62,732 bases of DNA from a virus (IMGVR_UViG_3300005095_000122:1-62732); one strand, 5' to 3'; shown: positions 52,147-60,518, numbered from the stretch's first letter. The notes: generated from the letters alone by a model not told the origin. Program-made: numbers and translations.

Positions 52147-52681
52147 GATTTCTTGGTTGGATTACTTCTTCGAGTTGGTACAGGTCAACGCAGCACGTTC
52201 TTCTTGTTTACGGAGACAGGTGGGTGCAGTGGCGGTAGATCCGACATCAAAACGAGTGTTGGCCCAGGGTTACAACGGCGCGCCAGCCAAAATAGAGGAG
52301 TGTTTGCAGAGGGGATGTTATCGAGAGTCTCGGGGCATTCCCTCTGGGCACAGGGAAGAACTGTGTTTTGCAGTTCATGCGGAACAGAATCTTTTGGCTT
52401 ACGCGGCACGTTTTGGAGTGTCGCTAGACAAGTCTTGGGTATTTGTGTCGTGTAAACCATGCTTGACTTGTCTCAAACTACTTTATTCAGCGGGTATTAA
52501 ACTAATAGTTTATCAAGACGATTACCCCACCGAAGAGTTTATCTATCAGCAAATTGCTCACAGATTACCTTTGATTTCTCGAGCCCAAGCCGAGGCAATT
52601 TCTCTATTTGAAAATTATGGAAGGGAGGAATTATGCGAATTGCTATTTTCGGGCCGAAACGTAGTGGAAAAGACACGGTAG
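52139..52681 (+). CDS. dCMP deaminase
   Basis: A 180-aa zinc deaminase converting dCMP to dUMP, which feeds ThyX. Motifs: RRQVGAVAVD, GYNGAP, HAEQN (zinc histidine and catalytic glutamate) and PCLTC (zinc cysteines). Residues 55-70 hold an extra ECLQRGCYRE segment found in phage dCMP deaminases. It overlaps the dNMP kinase gene by 49 bases. Confidence 0.93.
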   Translation: MARISWLDYFFELVQVNAARSSCLRRQVGAVAVDPTSKRVLAQGYNGAPAKIEECLQRGCYRESRGIPSGHREELCFAVHAEQNLLAYAARFGVSLDKSWVFVSCKPCLTCLKLLYSAGIKLIVYQDDYPTEEFIYQQIAHRLPLISRAQAEAISLFENYGREELCELLFSGRNVVEKTR

Positions 52682-53286
52682 CCAAGTTAATTGCGGGAAG
52701 GTTGTCGGGAACCAAGGCGTTTTTTCAGTTTTCACAACCTTTGAAAATGTTGGTAAAACGAATGATGGGCAAAGTAGGTCATTCAGATGAGTCACTAAAG
52801 TCGAATGTTGAACTTTTTCGTTTACGAGCGGAGGCGATTCGTATTTTGGAGGAATTTCTCGCAACACATGGCTTGGACCCACTAACCGAAAGCGAGTTTC
52901 AAATGATCGTGGAAGTGTCCGAGCGATCCGTCACAGAGGCGTATCGGTATCTTTTGCAGCGGGTAGGTACCGAGATAGTGCGAAAGCGAGATAAGAAATT
53001 TTGGACGCGCCTTCTTTTGGAGCAGTTAGAACGGTCTCCGGCCGACCACCAGTTGGTGACGGATGGACGTTTTTTGGACGAATTGGAGGCGGTCAAGCCC
53101 CGAGCACTAACAGTGGGACTGCGGCGATTGTCACAACCCGTGGAAGACGAACACGTTTCGGAGAAAGAGGCCCTAGCCGCGGCAAAAGAGTGCGACATTT
53201 ATTTTGAGCTAGAAGAGGGACAAGAGTCTTTGCAGCAAGCGGCAGAGGTGGTGGTGCTTGCGATAGAGACATATTTTAAAGATTAA
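52633..53286 (+). CDS. Deoxynucleoside monophosphate kinase
   Basis: 217 aa P-loop kinase. Walker A is GPKRSGKDT (residues 7-15), typical of T4 gp1-like dNMP kinases, with LLQRVGTE and VTDGRFLDELE (near 141) further along. It would phosphorylate dNMPs, completing the dTTP supply route with the deaminase and ThyX. The ATG lies well inside the deaminase gene after GGAAGGGAGG. Confidence 0.85.
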   Translation: MRIAIFGPKRSGKDTVAKLIAGRLSGTKAFFQFSQPLKMLVKRMMGKVGHSDESLKSNVELFRLRAEAIRILEEFLATHGLDPLTESEFQMIVEVSERSVTEAYRYLLQRVGTEIVRKRDKKFWTRLLLEQLERSPADHQLVTDGRFLDELEAVKPRALTVGLRRLSQPVEDEHVSEKEALAAAKECDIYFELEEGQESLQQAAEVVVLAIETYFKD

Positions 53287-53291
53287 GACCC

Positions 53292-54173
53292 ATGTCAGAT
53301 TTTTTTACCTTAGAGCGTCGGTTAGCAGAGGGGGTTTGGTACGACGCCCCGGATTTGGTGCGTCAGGAGATCCGCCGATTTGAGTATCAATACATTTTTA
53401 GAGGAAAAAGGCTTCGTCTAATAGAGCGTCAGTTACGGAATGGGGCATTGGCAACAGTTGATCTAGCTCCATATTTAAGCGGTCCGACGGCCCCGGGATT
53501 GGACGGCTTGATCGTACGACGCCTTTTGCGAGCACGAGGTGATGGTCTTCCAAAGGAGTATTTGGAGCTTTTCCGAGAGCTGTATCAGCAGATAGTGCGT
53601 TATGCGGCAGCAGTGGCCGATCGACACGGACTTCATGGAGCAATACGGGAAGAGTTTGAGGCTTCTGTGCCGTCTCTAGCCATAAGATTGATAGATCGGT
53701 ACGATCCAACGGGCACCGTGTCGTTTTTTCAGTATGTAGGCGCTTCTTTAACATATCTGCGGGGACGCTCAGGCTATGCAATCAACAACGGTCTTTCTGG
53801 AGGACGGCGCCGTTTCTACCGCCAACTTTCAGAGTTTTTGTCAGGACAACAGTTGGATCAAACGGCCCAGGCATTGTATCAAGCACCGTTAAGTTTGGAA
53901 AAAGAACTAGATAATGGTTTATCGGTGAAGGATTTGGTGGCAGAGGAAAGTTCAAATCACGAGGAAAAAGTTTTAAATAAGCGAACGGTAAGCAAGTTAC
54001 TAAAAGGTCTCTCACATGAGGAAGCATTATTGCTTTTGCGAAGGTTTGGTTTGCCACCGTTTCGTGAGCACACGTTGCGCCAAATAGGTGTGTTGGAGGG
54101 CATATCGGAAGAAGCAGTTCGTTTGCGAGTAAATAAGCTTTTGCAGAAGTTGCGTAGGAAGGCGTCAGATTGA
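53292..54173 (+). CDS. Sigma-70-like RNA polymerase sigma factor
   Basis: 293 aa. Residues about 120-165 look like sigma region 2 (IRLIDRYDPTGTVSFFQYVG). The C-terminus (238-290) is a region 4 helix-turn-helix (LSHEEALLLLRRFGLPP, then LRQIGVLEGISEEAVRLRV). It should guide host RNA polymerase to phage middle or late promoters. Region 1.1 is absent and region 3 appears short. It closes the nucleotide operon. Confidence 0.75.
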   Translation: MSDFFTLERRLAEGVWYDAPDLVRQEIRRFEYQYIFRGKRLRLIERQLRNGALATVDLAPYLSGPTAPGLDGLIVRRLLRARGDGLPKEYLELFRELYQQIVRYAAAVADRHGLHGAIREEFEASVPSLAIRLIDRYDPTGTVSFFQYVGASLTYLRGRSGYAINNGLSGGRRRFYRQLSEFLSGQQLDQTAQALYQAPLSLEKELDNGLSVKDLVAEESSNHEEKVLNKRTVSKLLKGLSHEEALLLLRRFGLPPFREHTLRQIGVLEGISEEAVRLRVNKLLQKLRRKASD

Positions 54174-54230
54174 TGGAAACGGAGTCGCGAAAAACGTTGG
54201 AGTATTACAACCACTCCCATCTAACCAACC

Positions 54231-54310
54231 ACCCATTTACCACAGCCCTCAGTGCATTTAGCACTCTAGGCATTGGTAAATGGGTACCTGGTAAATGGGT
54301 ACCAATGCCT
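54231..54310. repeat. GGTAAATGGGT repeats and long hairpin
   Basis: The 11-mer GGTAAATGGGT occurs at 54275-54285 and 54290-54300 in direct orientation and as its complement at 54231-54241. Around the two direct copies, AGGCATTGGTA (54268-54278) pairs with TACCAATGCCT (54300-54310) to give an 11-bp stem with a 21-base loop. A small GTGC/GCAC hairpin lies at 54252-54264. No T-run follows, so this is not a terminator. It could be an origin iteron set or an operator. Confidence 0.75.
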
Positions 54311-54448
54311 GGAAAACAAAACTTGGACAAAACTAATTGGGTAGAGGTTTAAAATGTTTGGCAGTATAACTTGGTCGGAAGTATTTTTGGTTTACAAAGT
54401 GTTTGGTAGTTGGGTATTTGGTTCGGTCTCGGAGGTACGTGAACACAG

Positions 54449-54470
54449 CCCCGCCCACACCCCCAACCCC
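54449..54470 (-). other. G-quadruplex motif (minus strand)
   Basis: The + strand carries four C-runs of 4, 3, 5 and 4 bases separated by 1, 3 and 2 bases. The complementary strand therefore holds four G-runs with very short loops, a canonical quadruplex motif predicted to be stable. It stands about 120 bases before the clamp gene ribosome site, in the non-coding region. Confidence 0.75.
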
Positions 54471-54587
54471 ACCGCTCAGCGTCTCGCGCACGGCTCCCTC
54501 AGAGCGTTTCGCCACGCGCAAGGGGTCAGGGTAGGATCGGCGGAGAAAACGTCTCAAAACGAAAATATTCGCGGAGGTTAGTAACCC

Positions 54588-55616
54588 ATGAAGGCATTGT
54601 TAAAAGTACTATCCCAACAAGATCCGATCAGCCCACCTTTACTGCATTGCGACGGCCAACAATTAATCGCAACCAATCATCGCGTTTGGGCCTACCAAGA
54701 CACTTCTTACTTCCCTTTTCCCATCCCAGCCTTTACTACTCCCACTGGCCTCAAGCTCCTTAAAGTTTTGGAAACCTTCCGCCACGTCTCCCCCACCGTC
54801 TCCGTCACCGGCGACACGATCGCAATTGACTTTGACGGCACGCATCTGACTTTTCCCACCATCGCCGAGTTCCCACACTTCCCCGACAACCCCAGTTTTG
54901 ACATCCCCCAATTCGGTCTCTTTTTGTCAACTCTTACTTATCTACCCAAGGCCAAATCCATCCTTTGGCCCGAACACGTCTCCGGCCTTCGATACGAGCA
55001 GGGCCATCTCTATTACCTGGACTTGGCCCTGCTCTATACGATCACCGATCACGATTTCACCTTGCCGGATTTCGATTTCACCATCCCCAACTCCTACCGA
55101 CCCTTTTTATTTCCTCACTTCCATTCTGCGCGCGTATCGCCGCAAGCCGTCGAGCTTTACGGCGATGACTCGAAGCTCCAGTTCTACCACTATCAGGACG
55201 AAACCAGCTTCTTTGCAGAAGAAGAGCGTCAGGTCCTTTCCCAACTGGCCGAAGGCGAGGTAAAAAGATTAAACTTTCAACCCCAAAGGGGTTTTGCTCA
55301 GCGATTCCGAATTTTGGCGCAAAACCCCACGCCGATACGAATAGAAAACGGTCGGTTTACCATAGATCAATCGAATTGGCGGGAAGTGGTCGGCACGGTA
55401 CCGCAGGACTTTCCTTCATTGACAACTTATGCACCGGCCAAGCTTTTAGATTACTATTTCCACCAGTGCTCAAATCACCATTTGACTCCGACAGCTCTTT
55501 TGGCCGATCACGTACAAACCAAGGCAGCCGGTCAGATGATAATTGCTTTTCTATCCGGGGCGTTGGAAACGCAATTGGAAGAACCCGAAGACGAGGCCGA
55601 AACGGAGGAAAACTAA
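54588..55616 (+). CDS. Probable DNA polymerase sliding clamp
   Basis: 342 aa beta-rich protein directly upstream of the polymerase. It shows a repeated beta-alpha-beta pattern suited to a clamp: N-terminal LLKVLSQQ, the middle IPQFGLFLSTL, and a third part with WREVVGTVPQDFPS, resembling the DnaN pattern before its third domain. The acidic C-terminal tail (EEPEDEAETEEN) is unusual for a clamp. The genome has a clamp loader, so a clamp is expected; no other candidate was seen. Codon use here is cleaner and more C-rich than in the head genes. Confidence 0.55.
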   Translation: MKALLKVLSQQDPISPPLLHCDGQQLIATNHRVWAYQDTSYFPFPIPAFTTPTGLKLLKVLETFRHVSPTVSVTGDTIAIDFDGTHLTFPTIAEFPHFPDNPSFDIPQFGLFLSTLTYLPKAKSILWPEHVSGLRYEQGHLYYLDLALLYTITDHDFTLPDFDFTIPNSYRPFLFPHFHSARVSPQAVELYGDDSKLQFYHYQDETSFFAEEERQVLSQLAEGEVKRLNFQPQRGFAQRFRILAQNPTPIRIENGRFTIDQSNWREVVGTVPQDFPSLTTYAPAKLLDYYFHQCSNHHLTPTALLADHVQTKAAGQMIIAFLSGALETQLEEPEDEAETEEN

Positions 55617-58376
55617 ATGTACGACTCGGCTTTGCAACACTCACCGAATCTGCTCTTCAAAGACCCCACCGAGAACTGCGTCCAGTGCCGACTCTCACAG
55701 CGCGACAACTCTCACCCGGTACCGTTTGAACTTCCTCCGGACCCCACAGCCCCTTATCTGCTGGCCGTGGGCCTCGGCCCGGGGCGGGAGGAAGTGCAAC
55801 GAGGACGACCTTTTATCGGGCCGTCAGGACAACTGCTTCGTACTACCTTGACAACAACTTGGGCACGTGTGGCGCGCATTCCTCTTCTTACGGCGACAAA
55901 CCAGGTAACCCATTTGGTGGGGTATGCAAATTCCATTCGGTGCCAGCCTCCGAAACACCAGCCAACTCCGCAGGATCTCCGCGCGTGCACTCCAGTTTTG
56001 CAGGAACTTCTTCGACAGTATCCTCCACGCGCCATCTTGGCGCTAGGAGAGTATGCGATCAAAGGACTTTTTCCAAAGGCTCCACAAAAGTTTTGGTCGG
56101 CAAAGATTTCTTCACTCCGGTCGCGCATCATTCCACTTCACATCGGCGACCGAACCATTCCCGTGGTGCCCACCTACCATCCGAGCTACATTCTCCGCTC
56201 GGGCGAAAACAAATCGTTCTTTGCACAAGATCTCGAATTAGCTTTTCAAGTCTTTTTGCAACCACCGGAACTGCCGAAGCCGCCAAAGGCCCGGGTCGAG
56301 CACGTTACACTAACCCGTTTGTTAGAGTTATTGCAACAACACAAGCCCAGAGCCGTTGCCTTTGACTTTGAAACCGTCGGCCTAGATCCGCACAGTCCGC
56401 AATCACAGCTTTATACCGTGGCAATTGCGTATTATCACCAGGGACAATTGCTATCTTTTGCTGCACCAATTGCAAATCAACCGGACGCAGCTTGTTTTAC
56501 TCAAATCTTTACCTATTTGATAGACAACCAAACCACTTTAATAGCTCACAACCTGGCTTTTGAATTAAGATGGTTGCTTTATACAATAGCCAATCAAGTA
56601 AATCCGGGCCGACGCGACCAGCTAGCGAGACGCATTTTGGACAAAATTAGCCAACAATCTCATATCTTTGAAGATACACAGCTTTTGGAGTACATCCGTT
56701 GCGAGTTCGCACCCCTCTCTCTAAAAGCATTAGGTACGGTATATTTTGGATTGGAAGATTGGTCCGTAGATGTTGCGAATGTAGCACGACTACCTCTTAA
56801 CAAAGTTTTAACGTATAACGCTTTAGACTCAGCCTATACGCTAGCCCTTTACCAAGCCCAATTGGCATTTTTGCAAAATGATTCCAGATTAAACAAGTCT
56901 CTAGACAGGGTTTATCGCCAGATACTCATTCCGGCTACGTTGCGTTTCCAAGCATTGGTTTTCCCGGGGGTCCCGTTTAACCCGCAAACTTCGGCAGAAT
57001 TGGAGGACAAGTTCTCAGCCGAATTGCAAGCGTCCATGCGCAAGATACGTCTTCATTTGCCGGAAGATCTCAAATCCATGAATCTAAACTCAGTCCACCA
57101 ACTTAGAAATTATTTTTATGTGTTGAAGCGCTATCCTCCGATAGTGCAGCGCGGAAGGCATTTTGAAGTAGATCCCAAGGCTTCACCTTTTGAGGCGTCC
57201 ACGGCAGTTGAAGCGTTGAAGATCCTGGCCGAGAAGCATAAAGATCCGGTAGCAAAACACCTTTTGGCGTATCGCAAGGCCCAAAAGATCGTCTCGACGT
57301 ACATCCGCGGCCTGGCGAAGCACGTGACAAAGACAACCGTTCCGCAGATCCCATTTGCTCTTCGTCCCTTTGGGAATCTTTCGACAACCGTAACCGGTCG
57401 CACTTCGTTCAACTCGCCAAACATTCAAAACTTTCCCAAACGCGAGCTTCCCGAGATCCGAAACGTGATCGAGGCCCCACCGGGTCATCTCATCGCAGCA
57501 TTTGACCAAGGCCAAATCGAGGCCCGCTTTTTCGCAATCGTTTCAGGAGACCCCAATTACCTCAAAGCCCTACATGAGGGCTACGACATCCACGCCTTTT
57601 TCGCAAAAATGGCTTATGGTGTAACTTATGAGGGGGCAGATCCCCAAGAGGATGCGTATGTGTGTCGCTTGATTCGCGTACGTTCCTTGGAAGTTCTCGA
57701 CAAGAAGACCTTTAAAAAATACCGATCAACGGCCAAAAACGGTTTCACTTTTCCATGTTTGTACGGAGCAGGCGTTGAAACCATCGCCACAGGTCTTTCA
57801 AAGATAGGTCGCCAGGTGTCCCCCGATCGTGTGCGGCTAATGCAGCAAGAGCTTTGGTCGAGGTTTCCCCTTCTCCAGCAGTTTGTCCACTACGTACATT
57901 CGTTTTATGAGGAAAACCATTACCTAGTTTCGTTATATCACCGCTACCGCCGCCCGCCTATTTCCTACACGCAGCGGGTCAACTTTATCATTCAGTCCTC
58001 CGCTTCGGATACCGTATTGGTGACCGGTCTTCTTTTGTCACTTTTCTATTTCTGGCTCTTTTTCATTCACGATGACAATTCGTTTATCCTTCCCGAGGAT
58101 GATTTGTTAGAGCGGCGGTTAAACAACATAGCAGCGCTTATGATCGCCTATCCCTGGACCTACTTGGCCCAGGCCCCCTCCGAGCTGTTTAAAGCCTATA
58201 TTCCTTTTGAGATAGAGATTTCCTTGGGAAGGCGTTGGGGAGAGTTGGAGGAAGTAAAAACAATTTCCGCAGATGATTTGGGCTTAAACACTTTGGAAGA
58301 AGCGTTGAACGCGTTGCCGGAGATGATCGCAGAGGCCCAGGAACTATCTCCCAACTACGACTTTTTGCAGATTTGA
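55617..58376 (+). CDS. Family 4 UDG-like - 3'-5' exonuclease - family A DNA polymerase fusion
   Basis: 919 aa in three parts. Residues 15-215 resemble an iron-sulfur family 4 uracil-DNA glycosylase: cysteines C21, C24, C109 and C124, GLGPGREEVQRGRPFIG, and HPSYIL (188-193). Residues about 240-420 are the DEDD exonuclease (DFET at 250-253, AHNLAFE, YNALDSAYT). Residues about 430-919 are a Pol I-type polymerase with motif A FDQGQIEAR (D630), motif B RSTAKNGFTFPCLYG (R703, K707) and motif C HDD (818-820). Motif A and C deviate from DYSQIE and HDE. From memory, SPO1-like phages also have UDG-like domains on their polymerases. Confidence 0.9.
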   Translation: MYDSALQHSPNLLFKDPTENCVQCRLSQRDNSHPVPFELPPDPTAPYLLAVGLGPGREEVQRGRPFIGPSGQLLRTTLTTTWARVARIPLLTATNQVTHLVGYANSIRCQPPKHQPTPQDLRACTPVLQELLRQYPPRAILALGEYAIKGLFPKAPQKFWSAKISSLRSRIIPLHIGDRTIPVVPTYHPSYILRSGENKSFFAQDLELAFQVFLQPPELPKPPKARVEHVTLTRLLELLQQHKPRAVAFDFETVGLDPHSPQSQLYTVAIAYYHQGQLLSFAAPIANQPDAACFTQIFTYLIDNQTTLIAHNLAFELRWLLYTIANQVNPGRRDQLARRILDKISQQSHIFEDTQLLEYIRCEFAPLSLKALGTVYFGLEDWSVDVANVARLPLNKVLTYNALDSAYTLALYQAQLAFLQNDSRLNKSLDRVYRQILIPATLRFQALVFPGVPFNPQTSAELEDKFSAELQASMRKIRLHLPEDLKSMNLNSVHQLRNYFYVLKRYPPIVQRGRHFEVDPKASPFEASTAVEALKILAEKHKDPVAKHLLAYRKAQKIVSTYIRGLAKHVTKTTVPQIPFALRPFGNLSTTVTGRTSFNSPNIQNFPKRELPEIRNVIEAPPGHLIAAFDQGQIEARFFAIVSGDPNYLKALHEGYDIHAFFAKMAYGVTYEGADPQEDAYVCRLIRVRSLEVLDKKTFKKYRSTAKNGFTFPCLYGAGVETIATGLSKIGRQVSPDRVRLMQQELWSRFPLLQQFVHYVHSFYEENHYLVSLYHRYRRPPISYTQRVNFIIQSSASDTVLVTGLLLSLFYFWLFFIHDDNSFILPEDDLLERRLNNIAALMIAYPWTYLAQAPSELFKAYIPFEIEISLGRRWGELEEVKTISADDLGLNTLEEALNALPEMIAEAQELSPNYDFLQI

Positions 58377-58385
58377 GAAGCAAGA

Positions 58386-58802
58386 ATGCAGATAACGGAT
58401 TTGATAGACCAGACCCGGCGAGCATCTAAGTGTCAGGAGAGATTCGGTTCGCCACAGATTAAAAAAGACAGAGGCGGTGTAGGGATGATTTTTGGAGTGG
58501 TGTGTGGTTTTATACAATTGATGCTAACAGGTTTCTTTATCGAATACGACCTGGCAGCGGTGCGTGATCTAGTGATATTTTCGTTAGTATCTGCTTTTTT
58601 AGCTTTTTTGTTGTTACTAATTTGGGTGGAGCACCGAACCCATTCGTTTGAGTCTTGGGTGCGAAGGGCAGGTGTTTATGGGTTTTTGATGACAGTTGTA
58701 GTTGGCTTGGTAGTGATAAACAAGCAGCCACATCATTTGTCTTTATTTTTGGGACTGTTGGTGTTAATCAGTTTTTTCCTAGATTTAAGGCGAGTGTTTT
58801 AG
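58386..58802 (+). CDS. Multi-span membrane protein
   Basis: 138 aa with four hydrophobic segments, roughly at residues 34-52, 60-82, 95-112 and 117-132, after a polar N-terminus. ATG 58485 (residue 34), after GGCGGTG, would give a shorter 105-aa membrane-only protein and may be the real start, since the ribosome site before 58386 is weak. Could be a holin candidate, but it is far from the lysin gene. Confidence 0.6.
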   Translation: MQITDLIDQTRRASKCQERFGSPQIKKDRGGVGMIFGVVCGFIQLMLTGFFIEYDLAAVRDLVIFSLVSAFLAFLLLLIWVEHRTHSFESWVRRAGVYGFLMTVVVGLVVINKQPHHLSLFLGLLVLISFFLDLRRVF

Positions 58803-58812
58803 GTGGTTGGAA

Positions 58813-59097
58813 ATGTTGCGACCGAAGTTTAAATACTTTATAACGTATCGCGTAGGGGATTTAGACGCGCGGGGCATAGGACGGCACTATTTGGCGGTTA
58901 ATCTTCCGGCCAAATTGATAATGGTAAACAAACCTTTGGCTCATAGCCCAATAATGAAAGACCCAAATTTTTGGTTAGATGAAGATGAGTGCCGACTGTT
59001 TGATCAATTGGGACTTTGCTTGGACGGGTTTGTGTTGCGGTCCGTTTATCGAGACCGATCATTTAAAATCGAGTGCAAGGACCGGGAAAGGCCTTAA
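58813..59097 (+). CDS. Hypothetical 94-aa protein
   Basis: Alpha/beta protein with strands FKYFITYRVG and FVLRSVYRDRSFKIEC. ATG 58813 follows AGGTGG by 6 bases. Not recognised; it belongs to the run of small probable early genes. Confidence 0.55.
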   Translation: MLRPKFKYFITYRVGDLDARGIGRHYLAVNLPAKLIMVNKPLAHSPIMKDPNFWLDEDECRLFDQLGLCLDGFVLRSVYRDRSFKIECKDRERP

Positions 59098-59129
59098 ACG
59101 TTAGTAAACCAAAAATTAGGGGGTAAAAG

Positions 59130-59594
59130 ATGTCGCGAGAAACAGAACTTGTTTTGGTGTCGGAGTTTATAGGGGCGATTATGTTTGATTTGGGTTCGGT
59201 AGAGGTGACACCCACAGCGGCGAATTACATAGCCAAGGCTTTGTCAGGCAAGAAAGGCGGGAAGGTTGTGTCGTTGATAGCTCGCCACGCGGAGTATTCA
59301 ACAACGCAGCCCATTTTTTATGTGATTGCACGCAGAAAGGCCGGAGATTTCAGCGTGGAATCGTGGCTTCTTCCTTTGTTAAACGAGCAGCTTCTTCCAG
59401 ATTTAAAGGACTTGTTGAAACGGTCTGGATTGGAAGAGCCGCACGACATAACCGCTTCGTATGTGGTGGTAATTCCTACGACCAAGTTCTTGCATACGTC
59501 AGAATTGGAAGAGAAGCCCAAGTTTGACGTGTACGAGCCTACTTTTCAGGAAGTGCGTTTTAAGGTGCGCAAGGCATTGGGGGAATTGGGGTAG
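59130..59594 (+). CDS. Hypothetical 154-aa protein
   Basis: Alpha/beta protein, with AGGGGGT 5 bases before ATG 59130. Strands IFYVIARR and SYVVVIPTT frame a long helical middle. No family recognised. It is followed by a promoter at 59643. Confidence 0.6.
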   Translation: MSRETELVLVSEFIGAIMFDLGSVEVTPTAANYIAKALSGKKGGKVVSLIARHAEYSTTQPIFYVIARRKAGDFSVESWLLPLLNEQLLPDLKDLLKRSGLEEPHDITASYVVVIPTTKFLHTSELEEKPKFDVYEPTFQEVRFKVRKALGELG

Positions 59595-59642
59595 TCGAGA
59601 AGGCCCTCTGAGCCGCCAGGGTGAGTGTCGGGAATTTTAAAC

Positions 59643-59671
59643 TTGACACCGACCTAAGCCGATGATAGGAT
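59643..59671 (+). promoter_or_regulatory. Sigma70-type promoter, copy 2
   Basis: TTGACA (59643-59648), a 17-base spacer and TAGGAT (59666-59671), identical including the spacer to copies 1 and 3. It drives the 36-aa membrane peptide at 59702, about 30 bases away. Confidence 0.85.
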
Positions 59672-59701
59672 TAGAGACAAGAAACAGTTAGGGGGCATCA
59701 G

Positions 59702-59812
59702 ATGAGATGGATAGTTTATTTACCGGCAGCTTTAGTGGTGTATATGATAGGAGATTTTGTGTGGAGTTTCATAAAGTATTTAGAAGTTTTCCAGGCGTTG
59801 GTGAAACACTAA
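59702..59812 (+). CDS. 36-aa membrane peptide
   Basis: ATG 59702 follows AGGGGGC and promoter copy 2. The peptide has one hydrophobic span (residues 3-22) and an amphipathic end, stopping at 59812. It has its own promoter and a terminator after it, an isolated transcription unit that supports a real small regulatory or inhibitory peptide, perhaps superinfection exclusion or host-membrane targeting. No homology claimed. Confidence 0.6.
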   Translation: MRWIVYLPAALVVYMIGDFVWSFIKYLEVFQALVKH

Positions 59813-59871
59813 GATCGTGGTAGATTTCAAGTACTTCCTCACCATCCGGACCTCCAAGGCACCTCCCTTGT

Positions 59872-59898
59872 CCCCGGCCCCAAAGGCCGGGGTTTTTT
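59872..59898 (+). terminator. Intrinsic terminator after 36-aa peptide gene
   Basis: An 8-bp all-GC stem (59872-59879 with 59885-59892), CCAAA loop and a run of six T. It ends the small unit that began at promoter copy 2, 18 bases before promoter copy 3. Confidence 0.92.
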
Positions 59899-59915
59899 AT
59901 TTAAATTTTTTCAAC

Positions 59916-59944
59916 TTGACACCGACCTAAGCCGATGATAGGAT
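59916..59944 (+). promoter_or_regulatory. Sigma70-type promoter, copy 3
   Basis: TTGACA (59916-59921), the same 17-base spacer and TAGGAT (59939-59944). The gene behind it at 59972 shares the leader GAGGTAGTCGAGATG with the gene behind copy 1. Placed immediately after a terminator. Confidence 0.87.
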
Positions 59945-59971
59945 TAGAACAAAACAAGGGAGGTAGTCGAG

Positions 59972-60481
59972 ATGAAAGAGCTCATGAGTGTTTACCAAGT
60001 CCTAGAAAGACAGGTCGAAGAGGGTAAGTGGACTCCCGCTGAGCTCGAAGAGTTCGCTCAGCGGGTTTTGACGTTGGCAAAAAAGGCGCGGCAGCAGAAC
60101 GGCAGCTTCGCCTTTTTTGTTTCTGTGGGGCCGGTTGACCCACGTAAAGGCAAGCCCTACGTAGCCCGCCTTTATCTCGACACATCGGGAAAACTTTGTC
60201 GGGAGTTCTTTGAACTAGACTATACATGGGGCAAGAAGTCAGTACACATGAAGGGTAGTTTCGAGGCTCGCTCAGGTGACATTATCGAGATCCGTTGGGG
60301 CGGGTCGTGGCGGAACGACTATCGCTATTGGTATTGGGTGTCGTCAGATGGAGACCTCATTGAAGTTGCAGATATAGGACACGCAGAGGAAAAGGCAGCG
60401 GTCCTCGATTATCTCAAGACTGGGGATGAGACAGTTTTGACTATGAAGAACGTTGAAGAACGCGTGCGGCGGATTGACTAA
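59972..60481 (+). CDS. Hypothetical 169-aa probable early protein
   Basis: Basic-acidic alpha/beta protein, helical at the N-terminus (1-45) and beta-rich with many W, Y and R residues in the middle (100-125), a surface fit for nucleic-acid or protein contact. It sits alone between promoter copy 3 and a terminator, the typical setting of an early host-takeover gene. Not recognised. Confidence 0.65.
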   Translation: MKELMSVYQVLERQVEEGKWTPAELEEFAQRVLTLAKKARQQNGSFAFFVSVGPVDPRKGKPYVARLYLDTSGKLCREFFELDYTWGKKSVHMKGSFEARSGDIIEIRWGGSWRNDYRYWYWVSSDGDLIEVADIGHAEEKAAVLDYLKTGDETVLTMKNVEERVRRID

Positions 60482-60487
60482 GCTGCC

Positions 60488-60518
60488 AGGGGCCTTCGGC
60501 TGGAGGCCCCTAATTTTT
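60488..60518 (+). terminator. Intrinsic terminator after 59972 gene
   Basis: A 7-bp GC-rich stem (60488-60494 with 60505-60511), a 10-base loop, and AA followed by five T. It lies 7 bases after the stop codon and ends the single-gene unit that began at promoter copy 3. Confidence 0.85.

Larger units (their letters stand above)
54174..54587 (+). other. Structured non-coding region (414 bp)
   Basis: The longest stretch without a credible gene. It contains an inverted/direct repeat cluster (54231-54310), a C-rich tract that forms a G-quadruplex motif on the - strand (54449-54470) and a GC-rich segment up to the ribosome site of the clamp gene. A 59-60-codon frame (54170/54173-54352) reads through the repeats, but its composition reflects the repeats and I do not call it. 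A replication origin or a major control region fits the position between sigma and clamp/polymerase genes; a weak TTTACA-18-TATTTG pair (54391-54420) is the only promoter-like element seen. Confidence 0.6.

Noticed and set aside
54170-54352. 60-codon + strand frame after the sigma gene
   Set aside because: It is read through the repeat-hairpin cluster, its peptide echoes the repeats (GKWVPGKWVP), and no good ribosome site precedes it. Treated as non-coding.
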